Shown here: piece after piece, positions 5,346 through 13,921 of the stretch | Layout of the letters: each line of letters begins with the position of its first letter | Numbering within the stretch: the stretch's first letter is position 1 | From: Patescibacteria group bacterium | GTDB taxonomy: Bacteria; Patescibacteria; UBA1384; JAMDBS01 | Assembly: GCA_023487325.1 (NCBI GenBank) | Contig: JAMDBS010000137.1 | Coordinates: 1-15,353, forward strand | Direction: 5' to 3' | Length of the DNA stretch: 15,353 bases | The notes under the pieces: generated by a model | What the model saw: only the letters and a program-made list of their open reading frames with translations | Database searches by the model: none | Told to the model about the DNA's origin: nothing | Program-made: the position numbers and the translations under genes

Positions 5346-8327
5346 GTGACTTTACGATCTCGCGCCATACTATCAGTTTTTATTACTATTTCTTTAATCG
5401 GCCTCGCTCTTTTAGTTTGGGCATACCAAAAGGGTAAAATCACTATATTTGGTTCTACCGAAGGTATATCTATAGTGATTAAAAAAATAACCGCAACTGA
5501 AGGAGATAGCAATAATTGGGATAACCAAAAGGATGCCTCAACCAATTCAAATAATTTTATTCTTAATGATCCCGTCAATGGCCTTAAGTTAAATTCCGTC
5601 TCTTCTGGCGGCACAACTACTCTAAAATGGACAAACTTAACAAATACTGCCGGCAATCCGCCAATATCTACAGAAGCAGCGGGCTTATTCGACATCGCTT
5701 TTGACACTTTTAGCAAAAATCAGGTTCTTTTTTATGGACAAGTCGCCGGCTCAACCAGACAATGTGACGGAAAAGAATTTGCCAATGAGGAAACCTGGTC
5801 GTTTAATTTGGCAAATAATCAGTGGTCTAAGCTAGGCGCAATTTCTCCCTGCCCTCTTAATTTAAAAACCTATTACCAACAAACCCAGCATTCTGGTGAG
5901 ATAAATAGCTATTGGGATCATGCAGGAAATCTACAATTTAGTGGAGACGCAAACGCTAGTAAATTCACAATGTATACGCCCAGCGTAGGTATCTGGGATT
6001 TTATTAATTCTCAATGGGTACAAAGAAAAGATGCTTATGGCAATCTTCTTGGCAATAGTGATATTAGGGAAATTTGGTCGCGCGCCTACTTGGGTATAAG
6101 GTGTAACAGTGGCGATCCTTGCTATCGTAACCCGCAAATGAATATACAAGTAGATACTTTTAGTGGTTCACAGGGCGGAATGGTAGCTAAAAAAGAAACA
6201 AAGTATGTTTATTTTGGTGGCTCTTATTTTAGTCAAACCGGAACCGGATTAATCGGAGGGAAACCTACCGGTACTTATACCTATTCAAATGATACTTGGG
6301 TATATGACACGGCAACTAACAATTGGATCCAAGTAAAAAAACCTGACGGAAATGATTTTGCAGATAATGGAATTGCAAAACCAGCAAAAAGAGCCTTCGG
6401 AAGGATAGTTTATAACGAAAAGTTGGATTTATTTATATTATTTGGCGGTTATGATGGAAGTAAACACTTAGACGATACTTGGACGTTAAAGTTAACATAC
6501 AGCGATGGGAACCCAACCGGTGTTTGGGCAAGAATTTTAGGACCACAAACCAAAGATAATACGGCCATTTCTCCTGACAAAAGAAGTAGTTTTGGATTTG
6601 CCTATATAAATGACGGAAAAACTCTTCTCTATGGCGGACACAATGACGATACTAGCCCGCATAAATACTTAACCGACACTTGGCTTTTAGAACCTGCCAA
6701 TACCACTGGTACTTACATTACTAAACCAGTTCGTGCTGATGGTCCGCTTACAAAAATTACTTTAACGAATCTCGTTTTACCGGCTCACAGCTCTATAACT
6801 ATAACCCCAAAATATGTACAAAGCAACCAAGAATCTGTGGACGCTGTAAGTAGTTTGCAAGGCTCAACTGTCCAAACCCCAGCGCCAATTACTATTTCAA
6901 ACACTACCGATCAAGAAACTAACGAACCATTAAAGGATTTAACTCCTACCGGCGGTAATGGTCCCGGTGAATATAAATATGTTTATTATTATCTTGAAAT
7001 AACAATGCAGACTGGCGATAACAATAAGAGTCCATCAATAAAAGAAATGACCATCGAAGCTAAACCCGTTGTTGGCAATGTGACAAATTTAAAAGGCATG
7101 GTTAATTGCGATTCCAGTCAAACTCCCCAGAGTCTAACCCTAAGTTGGGATAAAGTAGCCGATGCAAATGGCTATCAATACTCCACATCTTCAGCTTTTG
7201 ATTCCCCGGTCGATGCTGGCGATAGTTTGAGTGCTAATATTTCAGGCTTAACAGCTGGTTCTGCATATAAATACTACACAAGAGCTTATAAAAGAGTTGC
7301 CGATATTAATAATAACCCCTATACTATATACTCTGGATTGTCCGATGTTGAAGTAATTTATGATAGCACTCACTGTAGCACTACTCAGACTCCCACTCCG
7401 GGAGCATCGGAAACACCATCTGGGCCATACGTCGTAACTATCGGTAATTTTAATCCTGTTACAGGTGAACAGTATACCTATAACAGTACTGTTACTATCA
7501 AATCAAATGTTAACCAAAGCGGTGTCATAGATTCATTTGGATTTTATGATAACAATAATAATCTCTTGGAAAATAACCCTGCTTTCAGATTTACCTATGA
7601 CTCACCCAGCGGAAAAAGTATTTCTGCAAATGGAACATTATCCTTTAACCTTAAGATTGCCAGAAGCGATGGCTTGGAAGGCACTTATCCAATTATTTTT
7701 AAAACGACTATAAGCGGCACGGAATATGCTAGTGCAACAAAAAATTTAGTTGTCACCAAAGTCACTCCAACCCCATCCCCAAGCCCTAGTCCCTCGACAA
7801 CATCAAGCGGCCAAGTCTCTGGCACTCCCAGTCCAAGTCAAAGCGCTACCCCTAATTCTATTGGTCTTTTTAATGGCGTAGTTATCTCCGATATCAATGC
7901 TTTTGCGCCGTCTTGTTCGCAAATAAAATTGACTTGGTCGGCAGTAAATAACAGCTACGTTAAAGGCTACAATATTTATAGCGCTAAAAATGACGCCTAT
8001 TTAGCCTCTACCTCCGACACTCAATACACTTTTAGCGCCTTGACTGCTAACGCGACTTATTCATTCTACGCTCGCGCTCACGATGGTACTTCGAGTGGCT
8101 TGTCTGCCAAAAGCTCTATCGCTTCAGTTACCACACCCAGCTGTAATATTCAACAAGTATACTCACCGGCCACTACTTCGGGCACAGGCACTTCCACCAC
8201 CGGTACGTCAGGAACAGCTGGTTCTGTTGCAAAGCTCATTTCTACCGGCGGAGCGTTATGGTTTAATATTTTAATCGCCTTACTCTTTGGCGGCGTTGTT
8301 TCGTGGTTGATGCTAAGGAAAAAATAG
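5346..8327 (+). CDS. Large surface protein: Kelch propeller, FN3 domains, sortase-type tail
   Basis: A 993-aa predicted exported adhesin-like protein. Order: N-terminal membrane anchor (about 7-27, no clear cleavage site); Kelch-type beta-propeller repeats (about 110-450, e.g. FILFGGYDG..DDTW, LLYGGHNDD..TDTW, DTWVYDTATNNW); a beta-rich linker; FN3-like domain (about 578-672); a second beta domain (about 694-805); PTPSPSPS linker; FN3-like domain (about 843-932); Ser/Thr/Gly spacer; tail KLISTGG (963-969), hydrophobic helix (971-990) and RKK. The tail has the layout of an LPXTG sorting signal with Ile in place of Pro, and a sortase gene lies two genes on. GTG start with AAGGAGG four bases upstream, supported by the parallel start of the next protein. 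Kelch and FN3 suggest glycan or protein binding outside the cell; the ligand is unknown. Confidence 0.88.
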   Translation: MTLRSRAILSVFITISLIGLALLVWAYQKGKITIFGSTEGISIVIKKITATEGDSNNWDNQKDASTNSNNFILNDPVNGLKLNSVSSGGTTTLKWTNLTNTAGNPPISTEAAGLFDIAFDTFSKNQVLFYGQVAGSTRQCDGKEFANEETWSFNLANNQWSKLGAISPCPLNLKTYYQQTQHSGEINSYWDHAGNLQFSGDANASKFTMYTPSVGIWDFINSQWVQRKDAYGNLLGNSDIREIWSRAYLGIRCNSGDPCYRNPQMNIQVDTFSGSQGGMVAKKETKYVYFGGSYFSQTGTGLIGGKPTGTYTYSNDTWVYDTATNNWIQVKKPDGNDFADNGIAKPAKRAFGRIVYNEKLDLFILFGGYDGSKHLDDTWTLKLTYSDGNPTGVWARILGPQTKDNTAISPDKRSSFGFAYINDGKTLLYGGHNDDTSPHKYLTDTWLLEPANTTGTYITKPVRADGPLTKITLTNLVLPAHSSITITPKYVQSNQESVDAVSSLQGSTVQTPAPITISNTTDQETNEPLKDLTPTGGNGPGEYKYVYYYLEITMQTGDNNKSPSIKEMTIEAKPVVGNVTNLKGMVNCDSSQTPQSLTLSWDKVADANGYQYSTSSAFDSPVDAGDSLSANISGLTAGSAYKYYTRAYKRVADINNNPYTIYSGLSDVEVIYDSTHCSTTQTPTPGASETPSGPYVVTIGNFNPVTGEQYTYNSTVTIKSNVNQSGVIDSFGFYDNNNNLLENNPAFRFTYDSPSGKSISANGTLSFNLKIARSDGLEGTYPIIFKTTISGTEYASATKNLVVTKVTPTPSPSPSPSTTSSGQVSGTPSPSQSATPNSIGLFNGVVISDINAFAPSCSQIKLTWSAVNNSYVKGYNIYSAKNDAYLASTSDTQYTFSALTANATYSFYARAHDGTSSGLSAKSSIASVTTPSCNIQQVYSPATTSGTGTSTTGTSGTAGSVAKLISTGGALWFNILIALLFGGVVSWLMLRKK

Positions 8328-8356
8328 ACAATCAGACCTTAGACGCTAGACGATAG
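8325..8356 (+). repeat. TAGACGN heptad repeat, copy 3
   Basis: It begins on the TAG stop codon of the Kelch protein: TAGACAATC, AGACCT, TAGACGC, TAGACGA, TAG. It fills most of the gap to the next gene, whose AAGGA lies at 8361-8365. Confidence 0.9.
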
Positions 8357-8369
8357 CAGAAAGGAAAAT

Positions 8370-10691
8370 ATGTCTCTAAAATCGCGCACAATTCTTTCAA
8401 TTTTTATCAGCCTATCGCTTATTGGCTTAGCTATTTTAATTTGGTCCTATCGCACCGGCCGAATTACTATTTTTGGCTCCGAAGTTATTCAAACATATAC
8501 TGCAACGGTTAATGGCTCAAAACTCAGCGGCGGAAATCCGGATTCTAATTTAGTAGTTACGGTTGAAAAAAATAGTGTTGTCACAGATACAAATAGTGTA
8601 TATAAAATAAAACTCGGAACCGAAAAAAAAGACGCCACAGCTTATTTAAAAGCCAATCTGAGCGACAATGAAAAAATAGATGAACAATTTATTGGCATTA
8701 GAACGAATAATAGCGAATTGGACAATGCTACTGCATCCAATGTTGAAAATGAAGTAAAAAATAGATTCAGTGCCTTACTCCGCTCGATTACAAAAGATAG
8801 TAGTAATAATATAAAAATTCGTGATTATAATCTAAATGCCTTTGATTTAAGCAAAACAAACCCCGAAATTGTATTTAAAACAGACGAAAATAATAAAAAA
8901 GAAGTAGGAAAATTATTTTGGGACTTAAATGGCACAAAGGAAAAATATTTAGGTTTAAATTTATTTGACTCTAGTAATGTAGTCTCGAGTCACCCGGCAT
9001 CTGGATCTAGCGTTTGTAATCCTGGCCAAAATGAAAATAATCAGAGTGTCTGCAGTATAGGCTCTATTTATCAGGCTGTCAAAACTGGAATTTCTTCAAA
9101 TAATCAAATTAATCATTATTCGCCAATATCCCTGGGTAGCAGAGCGCACTGGGGAGGGTGTTCTGATGGGTTGCCTCTACCGTGTGAATGGGATGGACTT
9201 TGGCCAATGGCATTTTTTTCCGCTTCTGCCGATTCGGAAACAAAAAATCCAGCCAGCGACATAAGAACAAAAGGGCAAGCTGTTATAGCAAGAAGCAAAG
9301 ACGATACAAATCTTGGTAAGCCGACTTTAATTTGGAAAGATCTCTCTAATACTGGTGATTATATTGGAATGGGCACAATAAAAGGCATGTATTCAGGATC
9401 AACCGGCACCGAAGGAGCACTTTTTCTTACCAGCACAGGGGTGGTAGGAGGTGTTACTGGCGATCTTCTGCATGATTTTAATCGCGATTATACTGCCGAA
9501 AATTTCCCTGACAAAAACGCCAAAGTAGTCGCTAAAGAAATCGATACCTATTTTGACAGTGGAACTTACACATATTCAGCAGGCGCAGAAAATGTTACTA
9601 AATTTGTAAAATTTATACCCAGCGATCAAACTATTCCCGCTGGCACTAAAATAGAATATAAATTTTCCGGCTCGACCAATGGAACTGATTGGAGTAGCCC
9701 GAGCGATTCCGTGGAAGGAACTGATGCAATAAAAATTAGCGGTATAGATTTACAAGGCAAAATTCCCGATAACAGTAAATATTTGAAAATTGAAATGACT
9801 TTTAAAAATATTACTGATCAAGAACATATTTGGGATACGCCCACAATAGGCGAATTTCAAATTCAATATCAGGCAAATGCAAACGGCCAAACCCCTACAC
9901 CGGGCGACGACACGACTCCACCAACAACGCCACAAAATTTAGATATTAGGAGCACTATGTTGTGTCCGGCAGATTATTTTATCAAGTGGGATTCTGCTAC
10001 GGATAACGTTGCAATCGGTGGGTACGAAATACTCGATGGTCCGAACACAAGCTCAACTGTCATCGCAACCCTCGACGCCAACGCCCGTTCTTATAGGATA
10101 GGAAATATACCAGAGGGACAAAGTAAGGATTATTATGTTCGGGCTTTTGATACTGCTTCACCCAAAAACTATTCTTCTGCGGTCAAGATCACTCAAATAG
10201 GCGAAAAGGAGTGCCAACCGGGGGAGATTCCTGAAGTTCCCAGTGAACCCCGAGAACTAACAGCTAAAACAATCGACTGCCGTTCTATTGAACTTAGTTG
10301 GAAAGCACCTTCAAGCGGCACACCAAACAGTTATTTGATATATAATGCCACCACTAATCAAATGATTACTAGTATAAGCGGCGGCAAAACAAGCACAACA
10401 CTCGCAAATCTCTCTGGCAGTATAAAATACAGCTATTATCTTAAGGCTATGGGTGGCAACAACAATCTCTCTGGCAAGAGCAATACTGTCGAAGCAACCA
10501 CGCCTCAATGTTCACCAGTCCAACTTAACCCTGAACCAGACCAAATTTATAGTCTTGCCAGCAGTAACACTGACAATCAATTAAGTTCGATAGGCAAATT
10601 AGTCTCCACTGGCGGCGCGCTGTGGTTTAATATCCTTATTGCCTTACTTTTTGGCGGAGTTGTTTCGTGGTTGATACTGAGAAAAAAATAG
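8370..10691 (+). CDS. Second surface protein: FN3 domains, sortase-type tail
   Basis: A 773-aa paralogue of the upstream gene at its two ends only. N-terminal anchor MSLKSRTILSIFISLSLIGL matches the first protein, as does ITIFGS just after it. The middle (about 40-500) is unrelated to Kelch and I do not recognise it; it has a few cysteines (C216, C228, C264, C272) and a Gly/Ser/Thr-rich, beta-type composition. Two FN3-like domains follow (about 518-610, with TPPTTPQNL and YYVRAFD, and about 623-711). The tail is KLVSTGG (743-749), a hydrophobic helix nearly identical to that of the first protein, and RKK. ATG start with AAGGA four bases upstream. It is probably a sortase substrate displayed on the cell surface, encoded in an operon with its paralogue and the sortase. 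Confidence 0.87.
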   Translation: MSLKSRTILSIFISLSLIGLAILIWSYRTGRITIFGSEVIQTYTATVNGSKLSGGNPDSNLVVTVEKNSVVTDTNSVYKIKLGTEKKDATAYLKANLSDNEKIDEQFIGIRTNNSELDNATASNVENEVKNRFSALLRSITKDSSNNIKIRDYNLNAFDLSKTNPEIVFKTDENNKKEVGKLFWDLNGTKEKYLGLNLFDSSNVVSSHPASGSSVCNPGQNENNQSVCSIGSIYQAVKTGISSNNQINHYSPISLGSRAHWGGCSDGLPLPCEWDGLWPMAFFSASADSETKNPASDIRTKGQAVIARSKDDTNLGKPTLIWKDLSNTGDYIGMGTIKGMYSGSTGTEGALFLTSTGVVGGVTGDLLHDFNRDYTAENFPDKNAKVVAKEIDTYFDSGTYTYSAGAENVTKFVKFIPSDQTIPAGTKIEYKFSGSTNGTDWSSPSDSVEGTDAIKISGIDLQGKIPDNSKYLKIEMTFKNITDQEHIWDTPTIGEFQIQYQANANGQTPTPGDDTTPPTTPQNLDIRSTMLCPADYFIKWDSATDNVAIGGYEILDGPNTSSTVIATLDANARSYRIGNIPEGQSKDYYVRAFDTASPKNYSSAVKITQIGEKECQPGEIPEVPSEPRELTAKTIDCRSIELSWKAPSSGTPNSYLIYNATTNQMITSISGGKTSTTLANLSGSIKYSYYLKAMGGNNNLSGKSNTVEATTPQCSPVQLNPEPDQIYSLASSNTDNQLSSIGKLVSTGGALWFNILIALLFGGVVSWLILRKK

Positions 10692-10720
10692 ACAGCTAGA
10701 CCTTAGACGCTAGACGATAG
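10689..10720 (+). repeat. TAGACGN heptad repeat, copy 4
   Basis: It begins on the TAG stop of the second surface protein: TAGACAGC, TAGACCT, TAGACGC, TAGACGA, TAG. This is the most regular copy. TTTGTAA and TTCGTAA words follow at 10724-10741, directly before the sortase start. Confidence 0.9.
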
Positions 10721-10745
10721 TTTGTTTGTAATGATTCGTAAAATT

Positions 10746-11675
10746 ATGAACTCTGTACAAGATACACAAAATCAAACCGAGACACAAACCGAAGAACAAA
10801 ACGAGCCTCGGGGTTCTTCTTTAAAAGATAAAGTCGTTAATGGCTTGAAAATATTTTTGGCTTTTATTTTGGCTGTCATAGCAGTTTATTTATTTTTAAC
10901 TGCTCCTGCTTATTATTCCAAGATAAAATATCTCTTAACTAAATCCAACCAACCAAAAGTGGCTGAATTGGTTCCGGAAAATAAAACCAATAGTACGGTT
11001 CTTCTGCCTGAAGTAAAAAAATCCACCAGCCAAACTGCCCAACAAACCCCTACAAATGGCGCAAGCGCTGCAGCTTCAAATCAGAATTTAGCTTTGTCTG
11101 ATTTAGATAATGATAATTTAATAATACCCAAAATTAACATCAAGGCGCCAATTGTCTGGAATTCTCCTTTTGAGGAAAAAACTATGCTGGCAAATTTGCA
11201 AAAAGGCGTAGTGCATTATGGTTTTACCCCGCTGCCCGACAGCGGCAAAGGACCAATTTTTATTTCTGGCCATAGTTCATATTATTGGTGGGACAAGGGA
11301 CAATATAAGACGGTCTTTGCCAATTTGGATCAACTGGAAAATGGCGACGAGATCGCTCTTGCCTATAATAATGTTGTTTATATTTATCGAGTATATGAAA
11401 AAATAACTGTTAAGCCAGAACAGGTGGATGTTTTAAACCAAGTTGATGAACCGATTTTAGCGCTTATGACCTGTACTCCGGCTGGCACTAATTTGCGTCG
11501 TTTAATTATTAAAGCTAAACAAATTAGTCCAAGTAGGGGCGCGCAAAATCAAACTAATGAAAATAAACCCGTAGTAACTTCGCCTACCCCAATGCCGCAG
11601 CCGCAAACAACACCAAAAGTGCTCGGACCAACGGATAGAATTTACTTTTTCCCCTGGATGCCCTGGCGACCATAA
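10746..11675 (+). CDS. Sortase (transpeptidase) with Pro/Thr-rich C-terminal tail
   Basis: A class C/D/E-type sortase, 309 aa from ATG 10746. The frame extends to a TTG at 10722, and ATG 10731 is an alternative; no start has a Shine-Dalgarno site. In TTG numbering: Gln/Thr/Glu-rich cytoplasmic segment (9-34); membrane helix (about 41-61); spacer; catalytic barrel from LIIPKINIKAPI (133-144) to about 267, with His184 in FISGHSS, Cys251 in LMTCTP and Arg260 in NLRRLIIKA. Sortases cleave an LPXTG-like signal and attach the protein to an envelope nucleophile. The two upstream proteins with LxSTGG tails are the likely substrates. A 50-residue extension follows, Pro/Thr-rich and ending FFPWMPWRP, which is unusual. 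Its last 34 bases overlap the convergent murJ. Confidence 0.93.
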   Translation: MNSVQDTQNQTETQTEEQNEPRGSSLKDKVVNGLKIFLAFILAVIAVYLFLTAPAYYSKIKYLLTKSNQPKVAELVPENKTNSTVLLPEVKKSTSQTAQQTPTNGASAAASNQNLALSDLDNDNLIIPKINIKAPIVWNSPFEEKTMLANLQKGVVHYGFTPLPDSGKGPIFISGHSSYYWWDKGQYKTVFANLDQLENGDEIALAYNNVVYIYRVYEKITVKPEQVDVLNQVDEPILALMTCTPAGTNLRRLIIKAKQISPSRGAQNQTNENKPVVTSPTPMPQPQTTPKVLGPTDRIYFFPWMPWRP

Positions 11676-13243
11676 ATGAATCTCTTTTTAAAGACATCAA
11701 TAATTTGATATAGTTCTTGGAAGCCAAAAAATAAAGCTAGGCCTATATAAAAAGTTAAGCCTAATAATAATGAACTACCGGCCTGAACAAATATGCCCCA
11801 AAATCTTGTCATATCTAGAAATGGATTGATGGCATATTTGGTAACCTGGATAATAATAGCCATGATTAGAGTAGAAAAAATCACTTTGGTTACAAAAATC
11901 AAAAAATTTTTTTCTTCGATTTTTAAATCGGGATTCTCTTGCCGCAAAAATACATATAAAAGCAAAGCATTAATAAAGCCAGAAATAGAAAATGCTAACG
12001 CCAAGCCAGAAACACCCATTGATCTGCTTAAAATATATGCCAAGATCACGCTCAGCGCCATACAAATAATACTAATAGTTGTAGGTGTTTTGGTATTGTG
12101 ACGAGCATAATAGGCCCGAGCAATTATCGGTATAAGTCCTTGAAAAACTAACGCTGCGGCAAACCAACCTAAAGTATTGGCAGTATCAATCGTTTGTTGC
12201 CAACCAAAATGCCCAGAACCCAAAATCAAACGCACAATTTGCGCCCGAAGCAATATTATTGCCACGCCAGCGGGAATTAAAACCATTACTATTGCGCGTA
12301 TGCTTTTCCAGATTAAATTAGAAAATTCTTGTTTTTTATCCAATGAAGCGGCTTGCGATAAATTAGGAAAAATAGCTACCGCTAAAGAATTGCTAAAAAC
12401 CGCCGTTGGCATAGTTTGAATATTATCGGCTAAATTGAAAACGGCAATAGAGCCAGCGCCAAGCGAAGAAGCAATGGCTGTAAAAAAAATCAGCATTATT
12501 TGCATTGCGCCTAAACCTATAGCGCGCGGGAAAATAAGCGCAATAATTTTTTTGACACCGCTATTAAACCATTCAAAGATAAAACTAGGCCGCCAACCCA
12601 AAAAGATTGCTGTGGGCAATTGTATTGACAGATGTAAAAGCGCGCCTACCAAAACACCGATAACGGGTGCGTAAACGCCAATTTTATCTGCAAATAATAC
12701 AGTAAAAATTATAATGGATAGATTATAAACAAGCGGCGAAAAAGAGCAAACTAAAAATCTTTTAAATGAGTTTAATATTGAAGATAAAATATAGGAAATG
12801 CCAAAAAGTATGGGCGAAATTAGCATTAACCGCGCCAGTTTTATGGTTAGAGATAGTTTTTCACTATCAAAATCGGGCACGAGCAAAGGAATTAAAATTG
12901 GCATTAAAATTGCTAAGATGATAAGGCAAATAATTAAAAAAACTACGACAATATTTAAAAATGAATTAGCGACTTTCCAAGCTTCTTTGGTATCTTTTTT
13001 TGCTAAATAGGCGCTAAAAACTGGTATAAAGGCCGCTGAAATCGCGCCCAACGCCAAGAGATTAAAAATTAAATCAGGTAATCGAAAAGCCGCATAATAA
13101 CAATCCAAAAAAGTAGTAGGAATTTTTTGAGCTAAAAAATGGTCTCTAATTAAACCTAACAAATTAGAAAAAGTAAAGGTTACTATTAAGATTATCGTCG
13201 CACCCTTTAGAGAATTTTGACTATTGAATAATTTCTTTATCAT
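11642..13243 (-). CDS. murJ: Lipid II flippase MurJ (MviN family)
   Basis: A 533-aa multi-pass membrane protein (about 14 hydrophobic helices) of the MOP exporter superfamily. MurJ flips the peptidoglycan precursor lipid II across the cytoplasmic membrane. The N-terminal signature is present: GLIRDHFLA (R33, D34), D47, AFRLPD (R54) and LGAISAAFIPVF. The Arg-Arg pair and Glu-Gly-Ala of the E. coli protein are replaced by Phe-Asn and Leu-Gly-Ala, the FNLL-type loop seen in several other lineages. Its ATG overlaps the TGA of the upstream gene (ATGA), so translation is probably coupled. The 3' end overlaps the sortase gene on the other strand. It implies a peptidoglycan envelope, in keeping with a sortase. 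Confidence 0.94.
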   Translation of the reverse strand: MIKKLFNSQNSLKGATIILIVTFTFSNLLGLIRDHFLAQKIPTTFLDCYYAAFRLPDLIFNLLALGAISAAFIPVFSAYLAKKDTKEAWKVANSFLNIVVVFLIICLIILAILMPILIPLLVPDFDSEKLSLTIKLARLMLISPILFGISYILSSILNSFKRFLVCSFSPLVYNLSIIIFTVLFADKIGVYAPVIGVLVGALLHLSIQLPTAIFLGWRPSFIFEWFNSGVKKIIALIFPRAIGLGAMQIMLIFFTAIASSLGAGSIAVFNLADNIQTMPTAVFSNSLAVAIFPNLSQAASLDKKQEFSNLIWKSIRAIVMVLIPAGVAIILLRAQIVRLILGSGHFGWQQTIDTANTLGWFAAALVFQGLIPIIARAYYARHNTKTPTTISIICMALSVILAYILSRSMGVSGLALAFSISGFINALLLYVFLRQENPDLKIEEKNFLIFVTKVIFSTLIMAIIIQVTKYAINPFLDMTRFWGIFVQAGSSLLLGLTFYIGLALFFGFQELYQIIDVFKKRFIYGRQGIQGKK

Positions 13244-13911
13244 TGCGAAATTTTAAAACTTGAGACGATTAAATCTAAATACGGATAGGCTTTATCGTAT
13301 ATGGCTTTTGGCGCCTTAGTAATAATTTGATAAAATTCATGTTTGCTTTTGTTGTAAATATATAAATCGCGTGATTGGATATCGCTTGGTTCAAGATATT
13401 TTTCTTCTACTGCCCATAGGCCATTAATATTAGTCGAGGAAAGCGATATTAGGGAGTAACCTCTTTCTGAGGCAAAAGTTGCAATATAGTCATCGACTTT
13501 ACTTTTAATATAGTTAAGCCAGTCTTCTTGAAAATTAATTTGCTTATCTTGTTCAACCACAAAACGCAAAATTTTGGCACTCACTTGGGCACTTATTGGA
13601 TCGTTTTCATACTTTAAATTATTTGGATCGTATAGGAAAACAATATTTTCTCGCTTAAGCGGCTCGGTCACATTTTTGTCGCCGCCTAAATATGATTGCT
13701 TCCAGCTAAAGGGGTAATTAGCTGTAATTCCATATTCGGCATTAGTATATTGAGCTGTTTTGATCTCGTCTGGCGAACTAACTATTTGGGGCGGTTTGGG
13801 GTTATAAATTTTACTATTCTTTTGCCAATAAAAAATATAAATGCCTGCTGCTATCAATACAACGATCGCTAAAATAATAGAAATAACTGGCCAATAATTT
13901 CTTTTGCTCAT
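13240..13911 (-). CDS. Membrane-anchored PsbP-like extracytoplasmic protein
   Basis: A 223-aa protein with an N-terminal membrane anchor (about residues 8-29, VISIILAIVVLIAAGIYIFY), a Pro-rich linker, and a soluble domain starting YTNAEYGITANYPFSWK (about 75-91). That opening resembles the Y-G-F-x-[I/V]-x-[Y/F]-P-x-x-W start of PsbP-like/Mog1-fold domains. The domain ends FYQIITKAPKAIYDKAYPYLDLIVSSFKI, as in that fold. No catalytic residues are evident. AGGAG lies about seven bases before the ATG. It sits ten bases after gltX and overlaps murJ by four bases, so the three are likely one operon. The role is unknown; family placement is by pattern and moderate. Confidence 0.72.
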   Translation of the reverse strand: MSKRNYWPVISIILAIVVLIAAGIYIFYWQKNSKIYNPKPPQIVSSPDEIKTAQYTNAEYGITANYPFSWKQSYLGGDKNVTEPLKRENIVFLYDPNNLKYENDPISAQVSAKILRFVVEQDKQINFQEDWLNYIKSKVDDYIATFASERGYSLISLSSTNINGLWAVEEKYLEPSDIQSRDLYIYNKSKHEFYQIITKAPKAIYDKAYPYLDLIVSSFKISQ

Positions 13912-13921
13912 AATAAAGCTC

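Noticed and set aside
7763..7860. PSPSPS/TPSPSQS coding stretch as another DNA repeat array
   Set aside because: The periodicity is at the protein level with varied codons, a normal Pro/Ser linker between extracellular domains, and not a 7-base array.
5246..10720. TAGACGN arrays as a CRISPR array
   Set aside because: The units are tandem 7-mers without unique spacers, the copies are kilobases apart, and no cas genes are present.
11793..13010. Several plus-strand open frames over murJ
   Set aside because: They are antisense frames of a clear MurJ coding sequence with no independent support.
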